Of a stretch of 11,011 nucleotides of DNA, positions 1 to 8,565 are shown piece by piece; within the stretch, counting starts at the first letter, position 1; the number at the start of each line of letters is the position of its first letter. This DNA comes from an uncultured Collinsella sp. (GTDB taxonomy: Bacteria > Actinomycetota > Coriobacteriia > Coriobacteriales > Coriobacteriaceae). The notes beneath the pieces were generated by a model. The model was not told where the DNA came from. It searched no databases and saw only the letters and a list, made by a program, of their open reading frames with translations. A program made the position numbers and the translations under genes. The stretch covers positions 1 through 11,011 of the forward strand of contig CAUASQ010000053.1 in NCBI GenBank assembly GCA_958431945.1, in the 5' to 3' direction.

Positions 1-113
1 TGACGTCCACCGTGCTGGGCGACATCGCCTGCGACCTGGGCGTCACGGCACTCTTCGCCGTGGCCATCGCCGCCGCGGGCCTCGCCCTCGCACGCGCCAA
101 ATCCCGCGCCTAG
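1..113 (+). CDS. 3' end of a membrane protein gene (partial)
   Basis: An open frame enters from the left edge and stops at TAG 111-113. Codons begin at base 3, giving 36 visible residues. They form one hydrophobic helix (LFAVAIAAAGLALARAK) followed by a short basic tail, preceded by a small polar segment with Asp residues. A final transmembrane helix with a positively charged end is typical of the C-terminus of polytopic membrane proteins, for example ABC-2-type permeases, but too little is visible to name a family. Gene and helix are seen directly; the permease idea is only a guess from the shape and from the transporter operon that follows. Confidence 0.6.
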   Translation, partial: TSTVLGDIACDLGVTALFAVAIAAAGLALARAKSRA

Positions 114-117
114 CCAC

Positions 118-148
118 CTAGTCATTTAAGAACGTCCCCAATGACTAG
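118..148. repeat. Palindromic GTCCCC repeat, copy 1
   Basis: A perfect 9-bp inverted repeat, CTAGTCATT (118-126) and AATGACTAG (140-148), encloses the 13-nt spacer TAAGAACGTCCCC. The same core (TCATTTAAG, three variable bases, GTCCCCAATGA) occurs twice more at 3730-3758 and 3764-3790. It lies just after the stop of the upstream gene and before the ABC operon. It is an interspersed palindromic element; a REP-like mobile origin is inferred. Confidence 0.8.
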
Positions 149-194
149 TCTGAAATAAAATCCAGGCCACGGTCCAAAATAGTTCGCCATGGTT

Positions 195-218
195 TACTAT
201 TACGCTCATAAAGTAGTA
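195..218. promoter_or_regulatory. Possible operator dyad upstream of the ABC operon
   Basis: TACTATT (195-201) and AGTAGTA (212-218) form an imperfect inverted repeat (6 of 7 positions) with a 10-nt spacer, about 25 nt before the start codon of the ABC ATPase gene. The position suits a regulator site or part of the promoter. No convincing -35/-10 pair is visible in 149-241. The dyad is short and imperfect, so this is a weak call. Confidence 0.22.
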
Positions 219-241
219 CGAGGCTAACAACGGGGGATACC

Positions 242-955
<714 letters not shown>

Positions 956-963
956 GCGGCGCC

Positions 964-3630
964 ATGACACCTCTCGCAAAACGTCTCCCGCGCGAGCTGC
1001 GCCGCAATATCGGCAAGTACCTGGGCATCTTTTTGCTTATGTGCGGAAGCATCGCTCTCACCTCGGGATTTTTGCTCGCAGCGCATTCCATCGGCTGCCT
1101 TATCGATGACATGCGCGATGCGTACGCGATTGAGGACGGCCGCGTGACCACCTCCTTCGAGGCTACCGACGATCAACTCAAGGCCGCCGAGGATGCAGCC
1201 GGCGACGTCGGCGGCGTCACGCTCTACAAGAATTTCTCCATCGACGCCATCATCAAAAAGACCGCCGGCGACGACGGCACCAAGCGCACGCTGCGCACCT
1301 ATGCGCACCGCGCTAAGGTGGACATTGCGTCCTACTGTGAGGGCAAGGAACCCAAGGCGGATGACGAGGTGGCCATCGACCGTGTCTTTGCCACCAATAA
1401 CAACCTGTCCGTGGGCGATAAAGTCGAGCTCGAGGGTCACACCTACACCATTTGCGGCATCATGACCCAGCCCGATAGTCAGGCGCTGTTCCTCAACAAT
1501 TCGGACTTTACGGTGAACACCATCACGTACGGCGTGGCCGAGGTCACCGATGGCGGCTTTGCCGCGCTCGAAGATGCCGGCGGCGCACCCGCCTACACCT
1601 ACTCCTTCACCTTTACCGATCGCGACCTCCCCACCGCGGACCGCATCGACGCCGAGCAAGATATGGTCGAGGCACTGACCGACGCCGATGCGCGCGTGGA
1701 CGACCTCATCGACGCCGATTCCAATCAGGGCATTGGCTATGCGCGCGATGACGTGGACGGCGACTCCATGATGTGGATGACGCTGCTCGACATCATCATC
1801 GTGATCATGGCGTTCGTCTTTGTGGTCCTTACCGACGCCACCATCGAGGAGGAGAGCGCCATCATCGGCACGCTGCTCGCCAGCGGTTATCGCCGTCGCG
1901 AGATCGTGCTGCACTACCTGGCACTTCCCGCCATCGTGGGCGTGGTCGCGGCGCTTTTGGGCACTGCGCTCGGCGTTGTGTTCTTTACCGAGCCCATGCG
2001 CAGCCTCTATTACGGTTCGTACAGCCTGCCGCCCTTCCAGGTGTACTGGAGCTGGGAGATCTTTGTGAAGTGCGCCGTGGTTCCCGCCGCCGCGCTCATC
2101 CTCATCACGCTGGTGGGCCTGCTTCGCAAAATGGGCAAGACGCCGTTGCAGTTCCTTCGTCACGAGGCGAGCGGCAAATCGGGCACCAAGCGCGGTATGC
2201 AACTGCCGGAGCGCATGGGTTTTGTTTCCCGCTTCCGCCTGCGTATCTTTCTGCGCAACCTGGGCAACTTTGCCACGCTCTTTGTGGGCATTGCGTTTGC
2301 CTCGCTGCTGCTGCTCTTTGGCCTGGCGATTCTGCCCACGATGACGCACTACGCGGACAACCTCGAGACAAGCCTGGTCGCCGAGCACCAGTACACGCTC
2401 AAGGCGCCGCTGGAGCTCGAGGGCACTGCCGAGGAACGTGAGCAGTGGTCGGCACTCGAGCGCTTGCAGTCGGTGGACGGCGTGCTGCTTTCCGCCGCCC
2501 GGGATGCCGATGACGAGCTTGACGACGCGGCCGATGCGGCGCAGACGGCAGCCGATGCCGCGACCGCATCTCCGTCTGCCGAGAGCCTGACTGCGGCGCA
2601 GGATGCGCTTACCAAGGTCCAGGACAAGAAGGATGCGCTTTATGCGCGCCTCGATGACCTTGCCGATGCCCTCGGCTGCGACCGCGACGAGGCTATCGAC
2701 CTGATCGACAAGGCCTCTAAGATCGACACTGACAACGACGACATTCACCCGGTTAACACGACCGATAACGGTGCAGACAAGATTGCGCAGACCGAGAAAT
2801 ATGCCGTTTACCAGCTGCAATACGACCGCGGCGATGGTAATGGCGAGGAGACGATTTCCATCTACGGCATCTCGCCCGATTCGCGCTATTGGAAAGACCT
2901 CAACGTTGGCGATGGGCGCGTCGTCTTTGGCGGCGGCCTGCTCGACAAGTTTGGCTGGAGCGAGGGCCAGAAGGTCACGCTCATCGACAAGTACGAGGGC
3001 GAGCATTATTCCCTTGAGTACGCGGGCAAGGACTGTGCCTGGGGTTCCAAGTCGGACATGAATATCTATATGAGTATCGACGACTTTAACGAGCTGTTCG
3101 GCAACGACGCCGCCTACTTTAACGGCTATGTGAGCGACGAGAAGCTCGACCTCGATGCTCGTTACTTTGCCGGCGACACCACGCCCGACGACATGCGGGC
3201 CGTGGGCGACCAGTTCATCGGCATGATGAGCAAAATGATCGGAATGATGATCGGGCTCGCGGTGTTTATCTTCCTGCTGTTTATGTACCTGCTGACCAAG
3301 GCGGTGATCGACCACAGCGCCCGTTCGATCAGCTACATGAAAGTCTTTGGCTATCGCGATAGCGAGATCTCGCATCTGTACATCCGCTCGATCACGCTGT
3401 GCGTGGCGGCGTCGCTCGTGCTGAGCCTGCCGGTCATTATTGGCTCGCTCACGGCCATCTTCCGCTCGATGCTGCTCGCCTACAACGGCAATATCGAGAT
3501 CTACGTGCCCGCTTGGTCTATGGCTGCATGCGTCGGCATTGGCTTTGCGACCTACCTGGTCGTGGCGCTGCTACACACGCGCTCCATCAAGCGCGTCAGT
3601 CTGGCCGAAGCCCTCAAAGTCCAAGAGTAG
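964..3630 (+). CDS. ABC transporter permease, FtsX/MacB-like, with two large ectodomains
   Basis: An 888-residue permease partnering the preceding ATPase. Predicted helices: TM1 about 15-45, an outer domain to about 268, then TM2-4 (269-289, 321-341, 365-387) forming the first FtsX-like unit. TM5 (433-458) is followed by a second outer domain of some 300 residues, and TM6-8 (758-782, 810-834, 852-872) form the second FtsX-like unit. Both units carry the cytoplasmic pattern expected after their first helix (GTLLASGYRRREIVLHYL and SYMKVFGYRDSEISHLYIR), which couples to the ATPase. Residues about 512-570 are rich in Ala, Asp and Lys and look like a coiled-coil hairpin in the second ectodomain. 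A TTG at 949 lies in frame but overlaps the ATPase gene; the ATG at 964, with a weak GGCGGC upstream, is preferred. Substrate unknown. Such permeases may move lipids or lipoproteins, or act mechanically on envelope partners. Confidence 0.92.
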   Translation: MTPLAKRLPRELRRNIGKYLGIFLLMCGSIALTSGFLLAAHSIGCLIDDMRDAYAIEDGRVTTSFEATDDQLKAAEDAAGDVGGVTLYKNFSIDAIIKKTAGDDGTKRTLRTYAHRAKVDIASYCEGKEPKADDEVAIDRVFATNNNLSVGDKVELEGHTYTICGIMTQPDSQALFLNNSDFTVNTITYGVAEVTDGGFAALEDAGGAPAYTYSFTFTDRDLPTADRIDAEQDMVEALTDADARVDDLIDADSNQGIGYARDDVDGDSMMWMTLLDIIIVIMAFVFVVLTDATIEEESAIIGTLLASGYRRREIVLHYLALPAIVGVVAALLGTALGVVFFTEPMRSLYYGSYSLPPFQVYWSWEIFVKCAVVPAAALILITLVGLLRKMGKTPLQFLRHEASGKSGTKRGMQLPERMGFVSRFRLRIFLRNLGNFATLFVGIAFASLLLLFGLAILPTMTHYADNLETSLVAEHQYTLKAPLELEGTAEEREQWSALERLQSVDGVLLSAARDADDELDDAADAAQTAADAATASPSAESLTAAQDALTKVQDKKDALYARLDDLADALGCDRDEAIDLIDKASKIDTDNDDIHPVNTTDNGADKIAQTEKYAVYQLQYDRGDGNGEETISIYGISPDSRYWKDLNVGDGRVVFGGGLLDKFGWSEGQKVTLIDKYEGEHYSLEYAGKDCAWGSKSDMNIYMSIDDFNELFGNDAAYFNGYVSDEKLDLDARYFAGDTTPDDMRAVGDQFIGMMSKMIGMMIGLAVFIFLLFMYLLTKAVIDHSARSISYMKVFGYRDSEISHLYIRSITLCVAASLVLSLPVIIGSLTAIFRSMLLAYNGNIEIYVPAWSMAACVGIGFATYLVVALLHTRSIKRVSLAEALKVQE

Positions 3631-3635
3631 TCATC

Positions 3636-3684
3636 GGGGACAGTCTTTGCCGATTCGCCGGCCGTGCTGGCAAGGACTGTCCCC
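3636..3684. repeat. Long hairpin with GGGGACAG ends
   Basis: GGGGACAGTCTTTGCC (3636-3651) pairs with GGCAAGGACTGTCCCC (3669-3684). This is a 16-bp stem with a single mismatch that becomes a G-U pair in one RNA strand, around a 17-nt GC-rich loop. It begins six bases after the permease stop codon. It could end or stabilise the ABC transcript, but there is no T-run. The TGTCCCC terminus links it to the other repeats in this spacer and suggests a mobile palindromic element (inference). Confidence 0.75.
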
Positions 3685-3720
3685 AGCTGCCGGCAGAAAA
3701 GGAATGTCCCTAACTGCCGG
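3672..3720 (+). repeat. Direct repeat, two 22-nt units 27 nt apart
   Basis: The segments 3672-3693 and 3699-3720 match at 19 of 22 positions. Their shared core is TGTCCCYARCTGCCGG. The first unit includes the right arm of the hairpin at 3636-3684 and the perfect palindrome CTGCCGGCAG (3687-3696). Tandem repetition of half of the hairpin suggests duplication or decay of an older repeat cluster. Confidence 0.6.
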
Positions 3721-3729
3721 GTGGCGAGG

Positions 3730-3758
3730 CACTCATTTAAGTCCGTCCCCAATGAGTG
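3730..3758. repeat. Palindromic GTCCCC repeat, copy 2
   Basis: CACTCATT (3730-3737) and AATGAGTG (3751-3758) form a perfect 8-bp inverted repeat around the 13-nt spacer TAAGTCCGTCCCC. Compared with copy 1, the arm changed from GTCATT/AATGAC to CTCATT/AATGAG on both sides. This paired change suggests that the stem itself is maintained. Confidence 0.8.
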
Positions 3759-3763
3759 GTTTC

Positions 3764-3790
3764 AGTCATTTAAGTCTGTCCCCAATGAGA
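3764..3790. repeat. Palindromic GTCCCC repeat, copy 3 (partly decayed arms)
   Basis: TCATT (3766-3770) and AATGA (3784-3788) flank the spacer TAAGTCTGTCCCC. The core matches copies 1 and 2, but the outer stem does not pair (G3765 opposite G3789). It lies about 33-34 nt from copy 2 and just upstream of the promoter for the DUF362 gene. Confidence 0.75.
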
Positions 3791-3807
3791 ACGACTAGGT
3801 TTCGCGC

Positions 3808-3838
3808 TTGACTTCGACCCTACTTCAGCGGGTACCAT
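3808..3838 (+). promoter_or_regulatory. Probable promoter of the DUF362 gene
   Basis: A -35 box TTGACT (3808-3813, five of six consensus bases) is followed after 19 bases by TACCAT (3833-3838, four of six). The spacing is slightly long. The GCGGGTACCATCC context resembles GCGGGTATAATGG at 9474-9486, in front of the YtxH gene. A start near 3845 would give a leader of about 36 nt ending in the ribosome site GAGGGGA. Confidence 0.45.
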
Positions 3839-3880
3839 CCTCTATGTCTGTAACGCCATATAGACCGAGGGGATAGATCT

Positions 3881-5086
3881 ATGACCGCACCTGCACCCGC
3901 AGCACCCGCTAAGGTGTACTTCACCAACCTGCGCACGCATGCTCGCGAGAGCCAGCTCGACAAGCTCAAGCGCCTCATCCGTCATGCCGGAATTGAGCAG
4001 ATCGACTTTGAGAACAAGTTCGTCGCCATCAAGATTCACTTTGGCGAGCTGGGCAACCTGAGCTTTTTGCGCCCCAACTACGCCCGCGCCGTCGCGGATG
4101 TCGTGAAGGAGCTGGGCGGCAAGCCCTTCCTCACCGACTGCAATACGCTCTATGTGGGTAGCCGCAAAAACGCGCTCGAGCACATCGATACCGCCTACCA
4201 GAACGGTTTTACCCCGTATGCCACGGGCTGCCAGATCATCATCGCCGACGGCCTCAAGGGCACCGACGAGGCGCTCGTCCCGGTCGAGGGCGGCGAGTAC
4301 GTGCGCGAGGCCAAGATTGGTCAGGCTCTCATGGACGCCGATATCGTGATCAGCCTCACCCACTTTAAGGGCCATGAGCAGGCCGGCTTTGGCGGCGCCA
4401 TGAAGAACCTGGGTATGGGAGGCGGCAGCCGTGCCGGCAAGATGGAGCAGCATGCCGCCGGCAAGCCGAACGTCTCGACCGAGCACTGCGTTGGCTGCCG
4501 TGCCTGCGAAAAGATTTGCGCGCACAACGCTGTCTCGTTCGACGGCACCCGCGAGCGCGAGCTTGCCAGCGGCGCTACTCGCACGGTGCACGTGGCCACC
4601 ATCGACCACGATCGCTGCGTGGGCTGCGGCCGCTGCATTGCGGCGTGCAACCAGGACTGCATCAAGCCCGGCTATGACGCCGCGGCCGACGTGCTCAACT
4701 GCAAGATCGCCGAGTATACAAAGGCCGTTGTCGACGGCCGCCCGAGCTTCCACATCTCGCTTGCCATGGACATCAGTCCCAACTGCGACTGCCATCCCGA
4801 AAACGATACGCCTATCGTCAACGATATCGGCATGTTCGCGAGCTTCGACCCGGTCGCCATCGACCAGGCCTGCGCCGATGCCGTCATGGCATCCGAGCCG
4901 CTGCCCAACACCGAGCTCACCGATAGCGCGGCCAAGATGGAGCACAACCACGAGCATCTGGAGGGCGAGCAGGCCAAGGACCCCTTCTGCATCACGCATC
5001 CCGACACCGACTGGCGCGTGTGCATCGCGCACGCCGAGAAGATCGGCTTGGGCACGAGCGAGTACGAGCTCATTGAGGTCAAGTAG
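3881..5086 (+). CDS. DUF362 protein with two [4Fe-4S] ferredoxin motifs
   Basis: A 401-residue soluble protein with no signal peptide or membrane helix, so probably cytoplasmic. The N-terminal part (KVYFTNLRTHARESQLDKL... and KIHFGELGNLSFLRPNYARAVADVV) and the central SLTHFKGHEQAGFGGAMKNLGMG are typical of DUF362. Between about residues 200 and 265 two ferredoxin motifs are inserted: CVGCRACEKIC (Cys203, 206, 209, 213) and CVGCGRCIAAC (Cys246, 249, 252, 256), able to hold two [4Fe-4S] clusters. The C-terminal part (SFDPVAIDQACADAV) completes the DUF362 fold. The ATG at 3881 has GAGGGGA seven bases upstream. The gene stands alone between its own promoter and a strong terminator. The family is common in anaerobes, but its reaction is not established; an electron-transfer role is inferred from the clusters. 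Confidence 0.92.
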   Translation: MTAPAPAAPAKVYFTNLRTHARESQLDKLKRLIRHAGIEQIDFENKFVAIKIHFGELGNLSFLRPNYARAVADVVKELGGKPFLTDCNTLYVGSRKNALEHIDTAYQNGFTPYATGCQIIIADGLKGTDEALVPVEGGEYVREAKIGQALMDADIVISLTHFKGHEQAGFGGAMKNLGMGGGSRAGKMEQHAAGKPNVSTEHCVGCRACEKICAHNAVSFDGTRERELASGATRTVHVATIDHDRCVGCGRCIAACNQDCIKPGYDAAADVLNCKIAEYTKAVVDGRPSFHISLAMDISPNCDCHPENDTPIVNDIGMFASFDPVAIDQACADAVMASEPLPNTELTDSAAKMEHNHEHLEGEQAKDPFCITHPDTDWRVCIAHAEKIGLGTSEYELIEVK

Positions 5087-5133
5087 CACCTGTCTATTGG
5101 ACATATCAAGCGCTTTTATAGCGCAACGTTAGC

Positions 5134-5172
5134 AAAAGCCGCCCGTGAGCACAGCGCTCATGGGCGGCTTTT
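5134..5172. terminator. Bidirectional intrinsic terminator
   Basis: A 17-bp stem, AAAAGCCGCCCGTGAGC (5134-5150) with GCTCATGGGCGGCTTTT (5156-5172), closes a five-base loop and contains one G-T pair. It has an A4 run on one side and a T4 run on the other. It sits between the convergent DUF362 and hydrolase genes and can terminate both. A smaller hairpin, GCGCT/AGCGC, lies upstream at 5110-5124. Confidence 0.9.
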
Positions 5173-5218
5173 CGGAAGTGCTAGGGGGTCAGATAGACCA
5201 GTAAACCGTACTATTTGC

Positions 5219-6184
5219 CTAAAAATACTCGTCGAGGAAGTTGTTGACTGTGTTCCAGTAGAGCTCGGGGTCAACTTGCGCACTCTTGGCGTGGGTGGCG
5301 CCATGGACGGTGAGCTTTTGCTTGACCTTGCTGGCGCACGCGTCGTAGTTTTGGTCGAGCATGCTGTACGGCACAAAGGTGTCTTGGTCACCGTGGATAA
5401 ACAGCATGGGAACCGTCGCGCGCTTGAGTTGTTCCACGCTGCTCGCCTTATGAAAGTCGTAGCCCGCGCGCACGTTGCATACCAGGTTTGCTACATCGAG
5501 CAGGGGAAAGCTGGGCAGACCGAACACGTCCTTGAGCTGCAGAGAAAACTCGTCCCAAACACTTGTATAACCGCAGTCCTCGATAATGCATTTCACGTTT
5601 GCGGGCAGAGATTCCCCCGCGACGTTCATGGCGGTTGCCGCACCCATCGACTCGCCAAAGACCAGGATGCGCGCCTCGGGGTCAGCCTGAACGATTCGCT
5701 CGATCCATGCGACGATGTCGAGGCGCTCGGGCCAGCCCATGCCGATATAGTCGCCGCCGGAGCGCTCGTGGGCGCGGGCAGCGGGTGCGAGTACGTTCAT
5801 GCCGCGGTCATGGAATCGTTTGGCGTATCGGGCCATACCGATGGGCTCATTGGTGTATCCGTGTAGGCAGACAGCGTAATTGTGTGTGGTCTCTGGGGCG
5901 GCAAAATACCAAGCGGCAAGTTCGGTTCCGTCATCTGCGGTGAGGCTGCTGCTCTCGCTATTCTCTTTAAACCACGCCCGCGCCTCGGCATCCTCGGCAT
6001 CCGGCTGCTCGCCTTCTTTTTCGTTCTTGCTATCCTGCATCATCTTCATGGTGTACGGCGCTTGGGGATTCAGGGCAAAGTCAAACAGAAAGTTGCCGGC
6101 AAACCCCAACAGCGCGACAACGAGCACCAGCGCAACGACGCCGGCTATCTTGAGCTTTCGATGGGAATGTGCGTTTTGAGACAT
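5219..6184 (-). CDS. Membrane-anchored alpha/beta hydrolase (YqkD-like serine hydrolase)
   Basis: A 321-residue protein. A basic start (HRKLK) and one hydrophobic helix at about 13-31 form a signal anchor or uncleaved signal peptide, so the catalytic domain should face outward. A charged linker (about 51-75, rich in Glu, Asp and Lys) leads to an alpha/beta-hydrolase fold. The oxyanion-type motif is CLHGYTN (106-112), the nucleophile elbow is GESMG with Ser179, the acid is Asp268 in IHGDQDTFVP, and the base is His298 in HGATHAKS. The order and spacing match the YqkD/BAAT-like group of predicted esterases or peptidases. The ATG (6182-6184) is preceded by AGGAAAG with a six-base gap. It is a single-gene unit with its own promoter and two operator-like palindromes upstream. 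The substrate is not readable. Confidence 0.92.
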   Translation of the reverse strand: MSQNAHSHRKLKIAGVVALVLVVALLGFAGNFLFDFALNPQAPYTMKMMQDSKNEKEGEQPDAEDAEARAWFKENSESSSLTADDGTELAAWYFAAPETTHNYAVCLHGYTNEPIGMARYAKRFHDRGMNVLAPAARAHERSGGDYIGMGWPERLDIVAWIERIVQADPEARILVFGESMGAATAMNVAGESLPANVKCIIEDCGYTSVWDEFSLQLKDVFGLPSFPLLDVANLVCNVRAGYDFHKASSVEQLKRATVPMLFIHGDQDTFVPYSMLDQNYDACASKVKQKLTVHGATHAKSAQVDPELYWNTVNNFLDEYF

Positions 6185-6204
6185 AAGAAGCTTTCCTATA
6201 AGAT

Positions 6205-6218
6205 GTTAATACATCAAC
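6205..6218. promoter_or_regulatory. Operator-like palindrome, downstream copy
   Basis: GTTAATACATCAAC is a near-palindrome matching the site at 6250-6263 at 11 of 14 positions (consensus GTTRATRCRTCAAC). It lies in the hydrolase gene's leader, between the -10 box and the ribosome site. A bound protein would block elongation or cooperate with the upstream site 45 bp away. Confidence 0.5.
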
Positions 6219-6233
6219 ATTTAATGCAAGCGC

Positions 6234-6262
6234 ATTATGGACGTTCGCCGTTGATGCGTCAA
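6234..6262 (-). promoter_or_regulatory. Promoter of the alpha/beta hydrolase gene
   Basis: Read on the minus strand: TTGACG (6257-6262, five of six consensus bases), a 17-bp spacer, then CATAAT (6234-6239, five of six). Spacing is ideal and the position is about 50 bp upstream of the start codon. The -35 box lies inside the palindrome at 6250-6263. The -10 box overlaps another dyad, TAATGC/GCATTA (6222-6227 and 6232-6237). Repression by a protein bound there is therefore plausible. Confidence 0.7.
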
Positions 6263-6263
6263 C
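6250..6263. promoter_or_regulatory. Operator-like palindrome overlapping the hydrolase -35 box
   Basis: GTTGATGCGTCAAC has perfect 5-bp arms, GTTGA and TCAAC, around four bases, and covers the minus-strand -35 box. Together with the related site at 6205-6218 it brackets the promoter. GTTGA half-sites in inverted pairs are typical of some MarR-family regulators such as MexR, but the regulator here is unknown. Confidence 0.55.
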
Positions 6264-6305
6264 AGGCAAAGAATGGGTAAACAAAGGGTCACGTATGGTG
6301 CAAAT

Positions 6306-6335
6306 TTCGCACGTACCTAGACGCTTTGATATAGT
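6306..6335 (+). promoter_or_regulatory. Possible promoter of trhA
   Basis: TATAGT (6330-6335, five of six consensus bases) is a fair -10 box, 36 bp before the trhA start codon. The best -35 candidate is TTCGCA (6306-6311, four of six) with an 18-bp spacer. A GTTGA half-site follows at 6336-6340. The gene must have a promoter in this divergent spacer, but this exact assignment is uncertain. Confidence 0.4.
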
Positions 6336-6370
6336 GTTGAGAACTCTTTACGTTGGAGGATGTAACCGGC

Positions 6371-7054
6371 ATGTCCGATTCGAGCGACAGTTCTAAGCCG
6401 CGACCAAAGACCGCGGCCGTTCCACACTACACGGTGGGCGAGGAGATCATGAACTCCGTCACCCATGGTGTCGGCTGCCTGCTGGGTATCGCGGGCCTGG
6501 TGCTCCTGATCGTATTCGCTGCCCTGCGCGGCGGAGGCCCGGCCCACATGGCCGCGGCGATTGTCTATGGTGTCAGCATTATCCTCGAATACCTAGCCTC
6601 CACGCTCTACCACGCGATTCAGCCCGCGCGCGCCAAGCGCGTGTTTCGCATCATCGACCACAGCTGCATCTACCTGCTCATTGCCGGCAGCTATACGCCG
6701 TTTTGCCTCATCACGCTCGCAAATGACGGCGGCCCTGCGCTGTTCTTTGCCGTATGGGCCATCGCCATTATCGGCATCGCCCTCGAGTGCTTCCTACGCG
6801 AGCGTCAACCGCACTGGGTAAGCGGCCTGGTTTACCTGCTGATGGGCTGGCTCGTTGTCTTTAAGCTGCCCGAGCTCGTGGCGCTGCTCAACCCCGTCGC
6901 GCTTGCCCTGCTCGCCGTCGGCGGCGTGTGCTATACCGTGGGCGTGCCGTTCTATATCGCCAAAAACGTGCGCTACCTGCACAGTGTGTTTCACTTGTGG
7001 GTGCTCGCCGGCAGTATCTTCCAGTTCATGGCGGTGATCCTCTTCGTAATCTAG
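6371..7054 (+). CDS. trhA: TrhA, hemolysin III / PAQR-like membrane homeostasis protein
   Basis: A 227-residue seven-helix membrane protein of the hemolysin III family, the bacterial relatives of progestin/adipoQ receptors. Conserved polar sites buried in the helices form a predicted metal (probably zinc) centre: His32 in EEIMNSVTHG (E24-G33), Ser77 and His81 in STLYH, Asp96-His97 in FRIIDH, and His204 plus His208 in HSVFHLW. The family is linked to membrane-lipid and fluidity homeostasis in bacteria; the old hemolysin name is not a safe guide to function. The N-terminus has a short Ser/Asp/Lys-rich cytoplasmic tail. The ATG at 6371 follows GGAGGA (6355-6360) with a ten-base gap; a TTG at 6353 in the same frame overlaps that ribosome site and is rejected. 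A CNNM transporter gene follows 113 nt downstream. Confidence 0.93.
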   Translation: MSDSSDSSKPRPKTAAVPHYTVGEEIMNSVTHGVGCLLGIAGLVLLIVFAALRGGGPAHMAAAIVYGVSIILEYLASTLYHAIQPARAKRVFRIIDHSCIYLLIAGSYTPFCLITLANDGGPALFFAVWAIAIIGIALECFLRERQPHWVSGLVYLLMGWLVVFKLPELVALLNPVALALLAVGGVCYTVGVPFYIAKNVRYLHSVFHLWVLAGSIFQFMAVILFVI

Positions 7055-7071
7055 CGATCGCGCCTGCGTCC

Positions 7072-7093
7072 GCGGGCCCGTCCGGGCGCCCGC
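7072..7093. other. GC-rich hairpin after trhA
   Basis: GCGGGC (7072-7077) and GCCCGC (7088-7093) can pair around ten bases. The alternative perfect palindrome CGGGCGCCCG (7083-7092) competes with it. There is no T-run, so it is not a clear intrinsic terminator. It could still pause polymerase or stabilise the trhA message. Confidence 0.35.
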
Positions 7094-7147
7094 CGGGTGC
7101 AACTGCCCTATCCGCCATCAACGTTTTGACCTGACGTCCCGAATCTT

Positions 7148-7165
7148 GGAGGTTCGAGAAACTCC
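7148..7165 (+). promoter_or_regulatory. Ribosome site of the CNNM gene within a hairpin
   Basis: GGAGG (7148-7152) is the only Shine-Dalgarno-like sequence before the ATG at 7168, but it lies 15 bases away, longer than usual. GGAG (7148-7151) can pair with CTCC (7162-7165). Two T-A pairs lie inside, across one G/A mismatch, and close a CGAG loop. The hairpin would hide the ribosome site. Confidence 0.45.
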
Positions 7166-7167
7166 CG

Positions 7168-8541
<1,374 letters not shown>

Positions 8542-8565
8542 GACAAGGAAGAGTAGGGGAGAGTT

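Noticed and set aside
3730..3790. Two similar repeats 33-34 nt apart that could suggest a tiny CRISPR array.
   Set aside because: Only two copies, a short gap that is not a spacer of usual size, a third copy 3.6 kb away and no cas genes; an interspersed palindrome explains it better.
5276..5866. A 196-codon plus-strand frame opposite the hydrolase gene.
   Set aside because: The minus strand has the full catalytic triad, signal anchor, ribosome site and promoter; the plus frame has none of these.
7126..7131. TTGACC as a -35 box for the CNNM gene.
   Set aside because: No acceptable -10 box lies 16-19 bp downstream; the region there is the ribosome-site hairpin.
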